Source: DATFVJ01 sp963727015 (lineage in GTDB: Bacteria; Actinomycetota; Actinomycetes; Streptosporangiales; Streptosporangiaceae). From it: a DNA stretch of 64,000 bases. Under the pieces are notes generated by a model. It was not told the DNA's origin, did not search any database, and saw nothing but the letters and a program-made list of their open reading frames with translations. The stretch spans positions 186,001 through 250,000 of the forward strand of contig CAVSEV010000015.1 in NCBI GenBank assembly GCA_963727015.1, read 5' to 3'. Both the position numbers and the translations under genes were made by a program. The stretch's first letter is position 1. Each line of letters starts with the position of its first letter. Below are positions 27,577 to 36,665 of the stretch, in pieces.

Positions 27577-29043
27577 ATGGCGACCCGTGCCCCGCGTACC
27601 GTTGCCCGAATGCCGGCGGAGCCATCGGGCCGTGCCCGGCGTGAGCCCGCAGCCGGCTCAGGCAAAGGGTCGCGCACGCGATCCGGGCGCCAGACCGGCC
27701 GCCAGACCGGCCGGCAGACCGGCCGCCGCGACGGTCGGTGGGACAGCCGGCGGGACGGCCGGTGGGACAGCCGCCAGCCGAGCCGCCAGCCGAGCCGGCA
27801 GCGGCCGCCGTATGGCAAAGGCCGCCCCCGTGGGAAGGGCGGCCGCGGCCGGAGGAAGAGCGCGGCCGCGCAGCGACCGAGAGATCCATTCCTGATCCTT
27901 TTCGGCTGGCTCGCCAATGTGCTCACCGGCGCGTGGATGGTCGCCGCGCACGGGGTCGGCTTCGCGGCGCGGGCGTTCGGCCGCAGCGCCCGTGACCTGG
28001 ACCCGCTGCACCGCAGGGACGGCATCGGCCTGGCCATCCTTGGCGCGGCGATCGTCACAGCCGCGGCCATCTGGTGGCACCTGGGCAGCGCGGTCGGCCG
28101 CGGCCTGTGGGCGGTGTTGACTGGCGCCTTCGGCTCGGCCGCGTGGTCGGTGCCGCTGCTGCTCGCCCTCCTTTCTTGGCGGTTCCTGCGCCACCCGGAC
28201 CGTAACGCGGAGACGGGCCGGATCGTGATCGGCTGGTCGGCGCTGATCGCGGGAGTACTGGGCCTCGTGCACATCGCCAACGGCACGCCGCCGCCGACCG
28301 CAGGCGCCGCCGCTATGCGCTCGGCGGGCGGTTTCATCGGCTTCTTCGCCTCCGCGCCGCTCGTCGGGGCGGTAACACCCTGGATCGCGGCGCCATTGCT
28401 CGCCCTGCTGTGCGGTTTCGGCCTGCTGGTCATTACGGCCACGCCGGTGCACCGGATACCTGAGCGGCTTGCCGATCTGCACGGGTTCGTGCGGGGTGAG
28501 CAGCGAGCCTCGGGCCAGGCGGATGACGCGAACCGGGAGATCGAGGGCCCGGGGGACGGGTCAGGGCCAGGCAAGGTCCCCACGCGAGGTCGTGGCCACC
28601 TGCTGCGCGGCACACGGGCGCGTAAGGCTGCCATCGAGGTCGGCGATCACGTGCGGCCGTATGACACCCCGCTGCTGTCCGGCGGCGGCGTCGGCCCGGG
28701 CCGTCCGGCTTCTGCCGGGGACGCGGCGGGCGGCGCCGCCCTGCTGCGTCGCGGGCAGCGCCGGGATGAGCTTGGCGGCGGCCAGCCGGGTTCCGCCCAG
28801 GGCCCGGCCGATCAGCACGGGGCCGATCAGCACGGGGCCGATCAGCACGGGGCCGGCCGAGCAGCGGGGCCGGCCAGCACGGGGCCGATCAGCACGACGC
28901 TGACGACGAACTGCTCGATGGGCTCGGTTTCGGGCCGAGGCCAGGAGACAGGCCAGGAGACCGGTCACGCGGCGGTTCTGGTGCCGGCGCGCAAGGTAAC
29001 CCGGCCGGCGCTTCCGTCCGCGGATCCGAGCAGCTCACGCTGA
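27577..29043 (+). CDS. ftsK: DNA translocase FtsK, N-terminal membrane part (frame ends early)
   Basis: The ATG at 27577 opens a 488-codon frame. The first 100 residues are a basic repeat (SGRQTGRQTGRQTGRR, SRQPSRQPSRQ). Four membrane helices follow (FLILFGWLANVLTGAWMVA, GLAILGAAIVTAAAIWW, WSALIAGVLGLVHIANG, APLLALLCGFGLLVITA), as in FtsK/SpoIIIE. A linker then carries a 15-bp repeat encoding ADQHG. At 28849-28865 one unit is 17 bases instead of 15, and from there FtsK homology continues in another frame (see next entry). The last 60 residues of this frame are therefore probably not native. Role: moves chromosome DNA at the division septum. Confidence 0.85.
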   Translation: MATRAPRTVARMPAEPSGRARREPAAGSGKGSRTRSGRQTGRQTGRQTGRRDGRWDSRRDGRWDSRQPSRQPSRQRPPYGKGRPRGKGGRGRRKSAAAQRPRDPFLILFGWLANVLTGAWMVAAHGVGFAARAFGRSARDLDPLHRRDGIGLAILGAAIVTAAAIWWHLGSAVGRGLWAVLTGAFGSAAWSVPLLLALLSWRFLRHPDRNAETGRIVIGWSALIAGVLGLVHIANGTPPPTAGAAAMRSAGGFIGFFASAPLVGAVTPWIAAPLLALLCGFGLLVITATPVHRIPERLADLHGFVRGEQRASGQADDANREIEGPGDGSGPGKVPTRGRGHLLRGTRARKAAIEVGDHVRPYDTPLLSGGGVGPGRPASAGDAAGGAALLRRGQRRDELGGGQPGSAQGPADQHGADQHGADQHGAGRAAGPASTGPISTTLTTNCSMGSVSGRGQETGQETGHAAVLVPARKVTRPALPSADPSSSR

Positions 29044-30521
29044 CCGGTGCCACGGATGGCAGCTACACGCTTCCGCCCGCCGCATTGCTCCGCCCGGGAA
29101 GCGCGCCGAAGATGCGCACCCGGGCAAACGACCTCGTCGTCGCCGCGCTCACCGGTGTGCTCGACCAGTTCGAGGTCGATGCCCAGGTCACCAACTTCAC
29201 CCGCGGCCCGACGGTGACCAGGTACGAGATCGAGATTGGCCCCGCGGTCAAGGTCGAGCGAGTGACCCAGCTGTCCAAGAACATCGCGTACGCGGTGAAG
29301 AGCGCGGACGTCAGGATCCTTTCGCCGATCCCTGGCAAGTCCGCGATCGGTGTCGAGATCCCGAACGCCGACCGGGAGATCGTCAGCCTCGGCGACGTGC
29401 TCAGGTCCCCGGTAGCGGTGAATGACCATCACCCGATGGTCGTCGGCCTCGGCAAGGACGTCGAGGGCCGCACCGTCGTGGCGAACCTGGCCAAGATGCC
29501 GCACATCCTGATCGCCGGGGCAACCGGCGCCGGAAAATCGACATGCATCAATGGGCTGATCACGTCGATCCTGTCCAGGGCCACGCCTGACGAGGTGCGG
29601 ACGATCCTCGTCGACCCCAAGCGGGTCGAGCTTTCGGTGTACGAGGGCATCCCGCACCTGATCACCCCGATCATCACCAACCCGAAGCGGGCAGCGGAGG
29701 CGCTCGAGTGGGTGGTCGGTGAGATGGAGCGGCGCTACGACGACCTCGCCGCGTCCGGATTCCGCCATCTGGACGACTTCAACAAGGCGGTGCGGGCGGG
29801 CAAGCTCACCCCGGCCCCCGGTAGTGAGCGGGTCTACGAGCCGTACCCGTACCTGCTGGTGATCGTGGACGAACTCGCCGACCTGATGATGGTCGCGCCG
29901 CGCGATGTGGAAGATTCTGTCGTCCGGATCACTCAGCTCGCCCGGGCAGCAGGTATTCACCTTGTGCTCGCCACCCAGCGGCCGAGCGTGGACGTGGTCA
30001 CAGGCCTGATCAAGGCCAACGTGCCGTCCCGGCTCGCATTCGCGACCTCCAGCCTCGCCGACAGCAGGGTCATCCTTGACCAGCCCGGCGCGGAGAAGCT
30101 GGTCGGGCAGGGCGACTCCCTCTTCCTGCCAATGGGGGCGAGCAAGCCGCTCCGGCTGCAGAACGCGTTCGTGACGGAAAAGGAGATCCGCGAGGTCGTC
30201 GCGCACTGCAAGAAGCAGGCGCAGCCGACCTACCGGGAAGACGTCAGCGCCCCGGCGGGCCGCAAACGCGAAATCGACGGGGACATCGGTGATGATCTCG
30301 AACTCCTCGTCCAGGCGGCCGAACTGATCGTCAGTACCCAGTTCGGCTCGACCTCGATGCTCCAGCGCAAGCTCAGGGTGGGTTTCGCCAAGGCTGGACG
30401 GCTGATGGACTTGCTCGAGAGCCGGGGGATCGTCGGCCCGAGCGAGGGTTCCAAGGCGCGGGATGTCCTGGTGAAGCCCGATGATCTCGCTGAGGTCCTC
30501 AGCGGCCTGCGGGGTGACTGA
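28863..30521 (+). CDS. ftsK: DNA translocase FtsK, motor and gamma domains (frame-shifted from N-terminal part)
   Basis: This frame is open from 28770 but has no ATG or GTG start before TTG 29085. FtsK homology begins upstream of that, at DADDELLDGLGFG and EQLTLTGATDGSYTLPPAAL, so this is the continuation of the previous entry and not a separate gene. Walker A is GATGAGKST, Walker B is LLVIVDELADLMMV, and ATQRPSVDVVTGLIKAN is the family motif. The C-terminal gamma winged helix (IVSTQFGSTSMLQRKLRVG) binds KOPS-type polarity sequences. Either the sequence has an indel, the gene is broken, or the frame is recoded. Confidence 0.9.
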   Translation, partial: SGAGQHGADQHDADDELLDGLGFGPRPGDRPGDRSRGGSGAGAQGNPAGASVRGSEQLTLTGATDGSYTLPPAALLRPGSAPKMRTRANDLVVAALTGVLDQFEVDAQVTNFTRGPTVTRYEIEIGPAVKVERVTQLSKNIAYAVKSADVRILSPIPGKSAIGVEIPNADREIVSLGDVLRSPVAVNDHHPMVVGLGKDVEGRTVVANLAKMPHILIAGATGAGKSTCINGLITSILSRATPDEVRTILVDPKRVELSVYEGIPHLITPIITNPKRAAEALEWVVGEMERRYDDLAASGFRHLDDFNKAVRAGKLTPAPGSERVYEPYPYLLVIVDELADLMMVAPRDVEDSVVRITQLARAAGIHLVLATQRPSVDVVTGLIKANVPSRLAFATSSLADSRVILDQPGAEKLVGQGDSLFLPMGASKPLRLQNAFVTEKEIREVVAHCKKQAQPTYREDVSAPAGRKREIDGDIGDDLELLVQAAELIVSTQFGSTSMLQRKLRVGFAKAGRLMDLLESRGIVGPSEGSKARDVLVKPDDLAEVLSGLRGD

Positions 30522-30727
30522 GCGCAGTGACTGAGCGCCGTGACTGAGCTATCCACGGGCGATTGCCTCGAGGCGGCGCCGGGTATGACGGTATTCGCTC
30601 CAGGGGGAGCGTTTTACCGAGTTCCGATTTTGACCTTCTTGATGCCTGGGGCATCTCGCTGGCCCCGACGGCGGTGTCTACACTTGTGGCTGAGATCGGG
30701 GCTGCGGCGATCTAGCGGAGGAATGGC

Positions 30728-31468
30728 GTGAGCATCGGCGATACCCTGGCACGCGCCCGTAGGGACGCCGGTCTCAGCGTTACGCAGGTCAGCCAGCGGA
30801 CGCGGATCAGGGAAACGGTCATCCGCGGGATCGAGAACGACGATTTCTCGCCCTGCGGTGGGGACTTCTACGCGCGCGGGCACATCCGCAGCATGGCCAG
30901 GACCGTCGGGATCGATCCTGGGCCGCTGATCCACGACTACGACGAGGCGCACGGCGGCCTCGGCCAGGTATCCGCTGCCGAGGTCTTCGAGCCCGCAACG
31001 CCAATCAAGATCAGGGAGCGCCGGCCGCCGAATTGGAGCGCGATAATGGCGCTCGCGGTTGTCGCCGTCATCATCTTCTGGGTAGTGCATTCGGTTGCGA
31101 ACGCATCACACCATGTGAATACGGCAGCACGCGGTGAGCAGGTCCGCCGCCCAACCCCGACTGCTTCGGCCAGCCACACCAATGCGGCGACCAGCCCGCA
31201 GCGACATTCGGTGGTGATCCAGCTAGCCGCCACCGAGGATTGCTGGATCGGCTTGTACTCCGCGGACGGGACCGAGGAGTGGCAGACGGTCATTTCGGCT
31301 GGTACGACCCATTCGTGGACCTTCACCCGGCACGTTTCCATGAAGATTGGCAACCCGCGTGGCATCGCGCTCACGGTGAACGGCCGGAGCATGAGTACCC
31401 TCGGCAGCCAGCCGGTCACGCTTGATTTGCGGCCCGGGAGCAAGGCGGTCGCTGCCAGCGGGCTGTAA
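30728..31468 (+). CDS. RodZ-like membrane protein with XRE helix-turn-helix
   Basis: 246 residues. An N-terminal HTH (SIGDTLARARRDAGLSVTQV, RIRETVIRGIENDDF) is followed by a single membrane helix (WSAIMALAVVAVIIFWVVHS), a short linker and a DUF4115-type extracytoplasmic domain (IQLAATEDCWIGLYSADG). This is the architecture of RodZ, which links MreB to the cell-wall machinery; the ftsK-rodZ-like-rimO order is standard in actinomycetes. GTG 30728 is supported by GGAGGA at 30717-30722. Confidence 0.88.
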   Translation: MSIGDTLARARRDAGLSVTQVSQRTRIRETVIRGIENDDFSPCGGDFYARGHIRSMARTVGIDPGPLIHDYDEAHGGLGQVSAAEVFEPATPIKIRERRPPNWSAIMALAVVAVIIFWVVHSVANASHHVNTAARGEQVRRPTPTASASHTNAATSPQRHSVVIQLAATEDCWIGLYSADGTEEWQTVISAGTTHSWTFTRHVSMKIGNPRGIALTVNGRSMSTLGSQPVTLDLRPGSKAVAASGL

Positions 31469-31542
31469 GAGTCCGCTCCTCGCCGGCCGCGGTGGCGGTT
31501 TGGCGCGCACGGCCGTTGCCCCGGGTCCCGTAGTCTGCGGTT

Positions 31543-33270
31543 GTGTCGTCGTCATCGCATGATTCACCGGGTCCCCCCCGCACGCCGGCGCCCGAAGCGG
31601 CACTACCCGCGCCGCCACGGCCCGATCGGACCGTCCGTGTCGTCACGCTCGGCTGCGCACGCAACGAGGTCGACTCCGAGGAACTCGCGGCGCGCCTCGA
31701 GGCATCGGGCTGGACCTTGGTCGGCGCAGACGCCGGGGACGACGAGAGCACCAGTGACGCTGCTGACCACGGCGGTTACCAAGAAGCAAGTGTCGTGCTC
31801 GTCAACACGTGCGGTTTCATCGAGGCCGCCAAACAGGACTCGATCGGCGAACTGCTTTCCGCGGCGGATTCCGGCCGTGCCGTGGTAGCGGCCGGCTGCC
31901 TCGCAGAAAGGTACGGCGCCGAGCTTGCCGGGGCGCTTCCCGAGGCCGAGGTGATCAGTTTCGACGACTACCCGGACATCGGCGCACGCCTGGACGCCGT
32001 GCTTGCAGGGGAGCGCAGGCAGGCGCATACGCCACGCGACCGGCGCAGGCTGCTTCCGCTCGCGCCGGCGCAGCGGCCCGGGGCAGCGGGACGGGCCGAC
32101 GGCGTGCACGTGCCCGGCCACGGTGACACCGCCGCGCCCGTGTCACTATCAGGATCCAGAACGGCTGCCGCGCACGATCCCGGGTCCGCAGGTGTCACGC
32201 GCACGGGGGGCGAGCCGGTGCGGGCCGTCGTCGCTGCGCCGCGGGGGTCACCTTCCAGAACCGTGCCAGCACGCGTGAGCCGTTATGGAAATGTCAAACC
32301 GCCCCCTTCAGGCCCGCAGGTACTGCGCCGCAGGCTCTCCGGCGGCCTGGCGGCGCCCTTGAAGATCGCGTCCGGCTGCGACCGCAGGTGCAGCTTCTGC
32401 GCGATCCCGTCCTTTCGCGGCGCGTTCGTCTCCCGCCAGCCGCAGGACATAATCGCGGAGGCCGGCTGGCTCGCTGCCGAGGGTGTGCGTGAGCTCGTGC
32501 TCGTCAGCGAGAATTCGACCTCGTACGGCAAGGACCTGGGAAATCTGCGTCTCCTTGAGGAATTGCTGCCCGCGCTCGCCGCCGTGCCGGGGATCGCGCG
32601 GGTACGCGTCAGTTACCTCCAGCCGGCCGAAGTCCGCCCAGGACTGACCGAGGTGATGGCGCGCACTCCAGGCGTGGCGCCTTATTTCGACCTGTCTTTC
32701 CAGCATGCGAGCGGACCCGTGCTGCGGGCCATGCGCCGATTCGGTGATCGCGAGCGGTTCTGCGGGCTGCTCGGGCAGGTCCGCAGGCTTCGCCCGGACG
32801 CGGGCGTGCGGTCGAATTTCATCGTCGGGTTTCCCGGCGAGACCCGGTCCGACGTCGGTGAGCTGAGGAGTTTCCTCGAGGCGGCCGGGCTGGACGCCAT
32901 CGGGATCTTCGGCTACTCGGACGAGGACGGCACGGCGGCGGCCTCCCTGCCAGGCAAGGTTGATGACGACGAGATCGCCCGCCGGCTCAGGGAGGTCAGC
33001 GACCTTGCCGAGGAACTCATGGCGCAGCGCGCCGAGGAGCGGATTGGCGAGGATGTGGAGGTGCTGATCGAGCGGCGGCTGCCTGGCGGCGGGTTTGAGG
33101 GGCGCGCCGCGCACCAGGCGCCTGAGGTTGACGGTGCCACGACCGTTCACGGTGATCTCCGCGTGCGTCCGGGCGACCTCGTCCGGGCAACCGTTACGGC
33201 CGCGGCCGGCGTGGACCTGGTAGCCGACGCGGTCAAGATCGTGTCGGGCCATGCCGCGGAACGGCATTGA
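31543..33270 (+). CDS. rimO: Ribosomal protein S12 methylthiotransferase RimO, with an extra linker
   Basis: 575 residues. N-terminal MTTase domain (LGCARNEVDSEELA, NTCGFIEAAK, AAGCLAERYG) with the three auxiliary-cluster Cys; radical-SAM core CDRRCSFCAIPSFRG with Cys279, 283 and 286; C-terminal TRAM domain. It methylthiolates the conserved Asp of ribosomal protein S12. The radical-SAM Cys usually sit near residues 150-180, so about 100 extra residues are inserted between about 160 and 260; these are Ala/Pro/Arg-rich (RRLLPLAPAQRPGAAGRAD) and look like a repeat-derived linker. The next gene region overlaps its stop. Confidence 0.93.
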   Translation: MSSSSHDSPGPPRTPAPEAALPAPPRPDRTVRVVTLGCARNEVDSEELAARLEASGWTLVGADAGDDESTSDAADHGGYQEASVVLVNTCGFIEAAKQDSIGELLSAADSGRAVVAAGCLAERYGAELAGALPEAEVISFDDYPDIGARLDAVLAGERRQAHTPRDRRRLLPLAPAQRPGAAGRADGVHVPGHGDTAAPVSLSGSRTAAAHDPGSAGVTRTGGEPVRAVVAAPRGSPSRTVPARVSRYGNVKPPPSGPQVLRRRLSGGLAAPLKIASGCDRRCSFCAIPSFRGAFVSRQPQDIIAEAGWLAAEGVRELVLVSENSTSYGKDLGNLRLLEELLPALAAVPGIARVRVSYLQPAEVRPGLTEVMARTPGVAPYFDLSFQHASGPVLRAMRRFGDRERFCGLLGQVRRLRPDAGVRSNFIVGFPGETRSDVGELRSFLEAAGLDAIGIFGYSDEDGTAAASLPGKVDDDEIARRLREVSDLAEELMAQRAEERIGEDVEVLIERRLPGGGFEGRAAHQAPEVDGATTVHGDLRVRPGDLVRATVTAAAGVDLVADAVKIVSGHAAERH

Positions 33271-34129
33271 ACCGGGCCGGGCCTGATTCGAATCCCGGCG
33301 GCACGGCAGACGGTATGCCAGCCGGACGTGCCGGCAGCGGCGCCGGATCCGTTCCGCCTTCCGAGCCGCCCACTGCGGCCCCGCCCGCCGCTCCCGTTCC
33401 GCCTGCCGCTCAGGTTCCGCGGGCCGCTCCCGTTCCGCCCGCCGCTCCCGTTCCGCCGGCCGCTCCCGTTCCGCCGGCCGCTCCCGTTCGCCGGCCGCTC
33501 AGGTTCGGCCTGCCGCCGCTCCGGCTCGGCGGGCCGCGCCTCCCGCGCCCGTTCCGCCGGCCGCGCGCCTGGCCAACGTGGCCAATGCGCTCACCGTGCT
33601 GCGACTGCTGCTTGTCCCCGTCTTCGTCATCTTCCTGGTCGAAGGCGGCACCCTGGACCGGATCATCGCGTTCGTGCTTTTCGTGCTCGCGTCGCTAACC
33701 GACCTGCTCGACGGCCGGCTCGCCCGCAAGCACGGCCTCGTCACGGATTTCGGCAAGATCGCTGACCCGATCGCGGACAAGGCCCTCACCGGTTCGGCCC
33801 TGATCAGCCTTTCGTTTCTGGGAGAATTGCCATGGTGGGTCACGGCCGTGATTCTCTTTCGCGAGGTCGGGGTCACCGTGCTGCGGTTCTGGGTGATCCG
33901 GCACGGGGTCATCCCTGCTAGCCGGGGGGGCAAGCTGAAGACCCTGCTTCAGGTGGTCGCGATCGGGTTCTATGTCCTGCCGGGGCCGCTCGGCCTGATC
34001 CGTGAGACCCTCATGGCGGCGGCGCTGGTGGTGACCCTCTTGACGGGTGGCGACTACGTGGTGCGGGCGGTAGCGCTGCGCCGTGGCCGTGTCGGCGCTC
34101 CCCGCCCGCGGAGGGAAAGTCATGGCTGA
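33267..34129 (+). CDS. pgsA: CDP-diacylglycerol-glycerol-3-phosphate 3-phosphatidyltransferase, with repeat-rich N-terminal extension and apparent frameshift
   Basis: The enzyme domain runs in one frame from GTG 33578 to 34129 (about 183 residues): LANVANALTVLRLLLVPV, the CDP-alcohol phosphotransferase signature DGRLARKHG...DFGKIADPIAD, and several membrane helices. It makes phosphatidylglycerophosphate. Upstream, a frame starting TTG 33267 (overlapping the rimO stop) encodes PPAAPVPPAAPV repeats. In the last repeat unit one C is missing after 33489 (CGTTCG instead of CGTTCCG). Restoring it joins the Pro/Ala extension directly to LANVANALT. If the deletion is real, translation must start near 33578. 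Confidence 0.85.
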
Positions 34130-34661
34130 ACAGCCGCTGCTCGAGCCGGATGCAAACGATTCTGATGCCGATCGGTTGGACATCAGGGAGGCGGCCGGGC
34201 AGATCCTGGACCTGCTGGGCGCACGCGGCGACACGCTGGCCGTCGCCGAGTCGCTCACCGGCGGGCTCGTTTGCGCCGCGCTCACCGGCATCCCTGGCGC
34301 ATCGGCCGCGGTGCGCGGCGGCATCGTCGCCTATGCGACCGACCTGAAGGCGGTGCTGCTCGGCGTTCCGCGCGCGCTGCTCGACAAGTACGGGGCGGTG
34401 CATCCCGATGTCGCCGTGGCGATGGCGGAAGGAGCGCGGCTGCGCCTCGGCGCGCAATTCTCCGTCGCGACGACGGGCGTGGCGGGCCCAGATCCCCAGG
34501 ATGGTCAGCCTGTCGGGACCGTCCACATCGCTGTGGCGGCAGAAGGCGACTCGGTGGTTCGGACGGTGGCGGTGCCAGGGGACCGGGAGGCCGTGCGAGC
34601 CAGGACGGTCGCGATGTCGCTCGGATTGCTCCTCGGCCGCCTCAGGGAAGAGACGGCCTGA
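34122..34661 (+). CDS. CinA C-terminal domain protein, nicotinamide-nucleotide amidase
   Basis: 179 residues from ATG 34122, which has GGAGGG 5-10 bases upstream and overlaps the pgsA stop. It is the stand-alone C-terminal (PncC-like) domain: AVAESLTGGLVCAALTGIPG, VRGGIVAYATDLKAVLLG, VATTGVAGPDPQDGQPVGTV. Family activity: deamidates NMN to NaMN. The N-terminal molybdopterin-like domain of full CinA is absent, as usual in actinomycetes. Confidence 0.9.
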   Translation: MAEQPLLEPDANDSDADRLDIREAAGQILDLLGARGDTLAVAESLTGGLVCAALTGIPGASAAVRGGIVAYATDLKAVLLGVPRALLDKYGAVHPDVAVAMAEGARLRLGAQFSVATTGVAGPDPQDGQPVGTVHIAVAAEGDSVVRTVAVPGDREAVRARTVAMSLGLLLGRLREETA

Positions 34662-34782
34662 TTACAGCGTTACCAAGATTAACGAGACCGCCCCCGGGGG
34701 CCTGCCACTTCGTCGGTGGCGCCAGGTACGGTGGAAGGTATCGCCAGGATGAAGTGCCAGGGTCAGGGGAAGGGGTGCGACG

Positions 34783-35286
34783 ATGGTACTGCTTCGTCAC
34801 TTGCTCGGTGACGTGCTACGGCGGCTGCGCTTGCGGCAGGGTCGCACTCTTCGCGAGGTTTCTGCCGCGGCACGGGTGTCGCTCGGCTACCTGTCCGAGG
34901 TGGAACGGGGCCAGAAAGAGGCCTCGTCCGAGCTTCTCGCGGCCATCTGCTCGGCGCTGGGTGTCCCGTTGTCGCGCGTGGTCAGGGAGGTTTCAGACGG
35001 TTTCGCCCTAGCGGAACTGCAGAACGCCCCCATTCTCGGCGGCCCGGAAGAGCCGGCGCTTGCCGGACACTCCGCCCGCCGCGATGGCGAGCTTGTTCCG
35101 GGCGCCGCGGTACTGCCGGGTTCACGCCAGGCCGTGCTTGAGGGCCCGGTACCCGCCAGAGAGGTGCTCGCCAGCAGGCCACTGCACCACGAGATCATCG
35201 GCAGGCACGACGGCCAGCCGGCGCGGCGCACCTTCGGTGAGGGCTCCGACCGGATCGACGACATCAAGGACATGGTCTCGGTCTGA
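34783..35286 (+). CDS. clgR: ClgR-type XRE regulator of proteolysis genes
   Basis: 167 residues. The HTH occupies residues 5-65 with LRQGRTLREVSAAARVSLGYLSEVERGQKEAS, whose core (VSLGYLSEVERGQKEASSEL) is nearly diagnostic of ClgR/PopR. In Streptomyces and Corynebacterium ClgR activates clpP and lon and is itself degraded by ClpP. The C-terminal 90 residues are divergent and end with FGEGSDRIDDIKDMVSV rather than the AA degron of Streptomyces ClgR. AGGGGAAGGGG lies upstream of ATG 34783. The order cinA-clgR is conserved. Confidence 0.88.
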   Translation: MVLLRHLLGDVLRRLRLRQGRTLREVSAAARVSLGYLSEVERGQKEASSELLAAICSALGVPLSRVVREVSDGFALAELQNAPILGGPEEPALAGHSARRDGELVPGAAVLPGSRQAVLEGPVPAREVLASRPLHHEIIGRHDGQPARRTFGEGSDRIDDIKDMVSV

Positions 35287-35428
35287 CCTGAGCCCAATTT
35301 CCGCTACGCACCGGGGTTGGCTGGCGTTGCTGGCCGGTCTTCACCGCGTCGGGGGTGTGTGGCTGCGTTGATGACGGCGATGCGTTGGCCTGCCCCATAC
35401 AGCCGTGGACCCTGATTGGCTGTGTGCC

Positions 35429-35878
35429 TCACACCCACGCCTGCGGGTCCTCGGCAAGCTCGATCACCCTGGTTGGCAGCTTTCCCGAGGCGATGTGCTC
35501 CAGCGTGACCTGCTCGAGGATTGCCCGCTCGTTCGCGCGCAGCGCGATCCACACGCGCTGCAGTGGCGCGGCCGCGCCCGAGTAGTCGACATTTTCAGGA
35601 CGCGCTCCACGCACACCGACCAACGGCCCGTCGACGGCGCGGATGATGTCCGCGAGTGCGATGTCAGCCGCTGGCCGCGCCAGCCAGAACCCACCAGATG
35701 CGCCCCGCTGGCTACGGATGAGCCCCGCGCGGCGCAACTGGGTGAGGATGTTCTCCAGGAATTTGACCGGGATCCCCTGCGCAGTCGCGAGGTGCTCAGC
35801 CGTAATGGGCGTGCCGTCACCCACAGCAAGCTCGGCGGCCGCGCGTAGTGCGTAGTCGGCCCTGGCAGACAACCGCAT
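35429..35878 (-). CDS. Rrf2-family transcriptional regulator without Fe-S cysteines
   Basis: 149 residues. The N-terminal winged helix is typical (MRLSARADYALRAAAELA, IPVKFLENILTQLRRAGLI, GASGGFWLARP). The segment that in IscR/NsrR holds three Cys (residues about 90-110 here, GARPENVDYSGAAAPLQRVW) has none, so an iron-sulphur sensor role is unlikely. Transcribed convergently with clgR. Confidence 0.88.
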   Translation of the reverse strand: MRLSARADYALRAAAELAVGDGTPITAEHLATAQGIPVKFLENILTQLRRAGLIRSQRGASGGFWLARPAADIALADIIRAVDGPLVGVRGARPENVDYSGAAAPLQRVWIALRANERAILEQVTLEHIASGKLPTRVIELAEDPQAWV

Positions 35879-35885
35879 GAGGGCA

Positions 35886-36660
35886 TTATTCCCTTAACTG
35901 CCGGGTCGCCGCGTGGCGGCCGCCACTAGTGTCGCGGCAGCCCCTTGCGCCCATCACCTCCCGCATCCGCCGGATGACGCCAAGTCGCCGGGCCCCGAGT
36001 CTCGTTCCCGGTCGCGGAGATCGATTTGGCCCGGGTACCTGACGGGTTTTCAGGATGTGGCCAGGCGGGTGCAGGCATGTGCTCAGGCGGGCGGGCAGTG
36101 AAGGCTGCAAGCAGGGTAGCGGCAACGGTGTCGGCGGCCGAACACTTAACTCAAGTTGTGCTGATCCGCGGCGCCGTGTCCGCAGGTGACACCCGCGTTC
36201 ACACGATGCGGATCAGGTACTGGCCGGCTGCTCGTGGCGTTGCGCCTGCTTGCATGTGCGTGCGACCTGGGCGGCTGGTTCGGTGGCGAGGGGTTCGCGG
36301 CGCTGTAGCGGGGGGCGGTGTCGCCGCGGCACACGTCGCCCACCATGGTTGGCCCGTTGGTGGCGCTATAGACCCCCCTGAGGGCCAACGATCAAGCTCA
36401 CTCGCGCCTTCCCGGGCGTGGATCGCGTGTGCCCGGGCGTGGATTGCGCGTGTGCCGGGATCGCGTGTGGCCGGGATCGCGTGTGGCCGGGATCGCGTGT
36501 GGCCGGGATCGCGTGTGGCCGGGGTCGCGTGTGCCCGGGCGTGGATCGCGCCTCCGGTTTGCGCAGGCGCCGACCGTGGATCGCCTCTGCGGCTGGCGCG
36601 GGCGCGAGCCGCGGATCGCCTCTGCGGCTGGCGCCCGCGGCGCCCGTCCCGGTGTGCGGC
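35886..36660. other. Gap with GGDEF remnant and a 16-bp tandem array
   Basis: No intact gene. Contains the degraded GGDEF fragment (36185-36308) and, at about 36455-36535, four to five copies of GTGTGGCCGGGATCGC (16 bp). Open frames across the array read as short repeats. Confidence 0.6.
36185..36308 (+). pseudogene. Fragment of a GGDEF domain
   Basis: One frame reads LLVALRLLACACDLGGWFGGEGFAAL then a stop, split here as LRLLACACDL and GGWFGGEGFAAL. It aligns with LRVLVRACDLVGRFGGEEFVAL of the intact cyclase at 2988-4355, and the DNA just upstream (GATCAGGTACTGGCCGG) matches its GATCAGGTGCTCGCCGG. The catalytic GGEEF has become GGEGF and indels interrupt the upstream part. Confidence 0.6.
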
Positions 36661-36665
36661 CCTAG

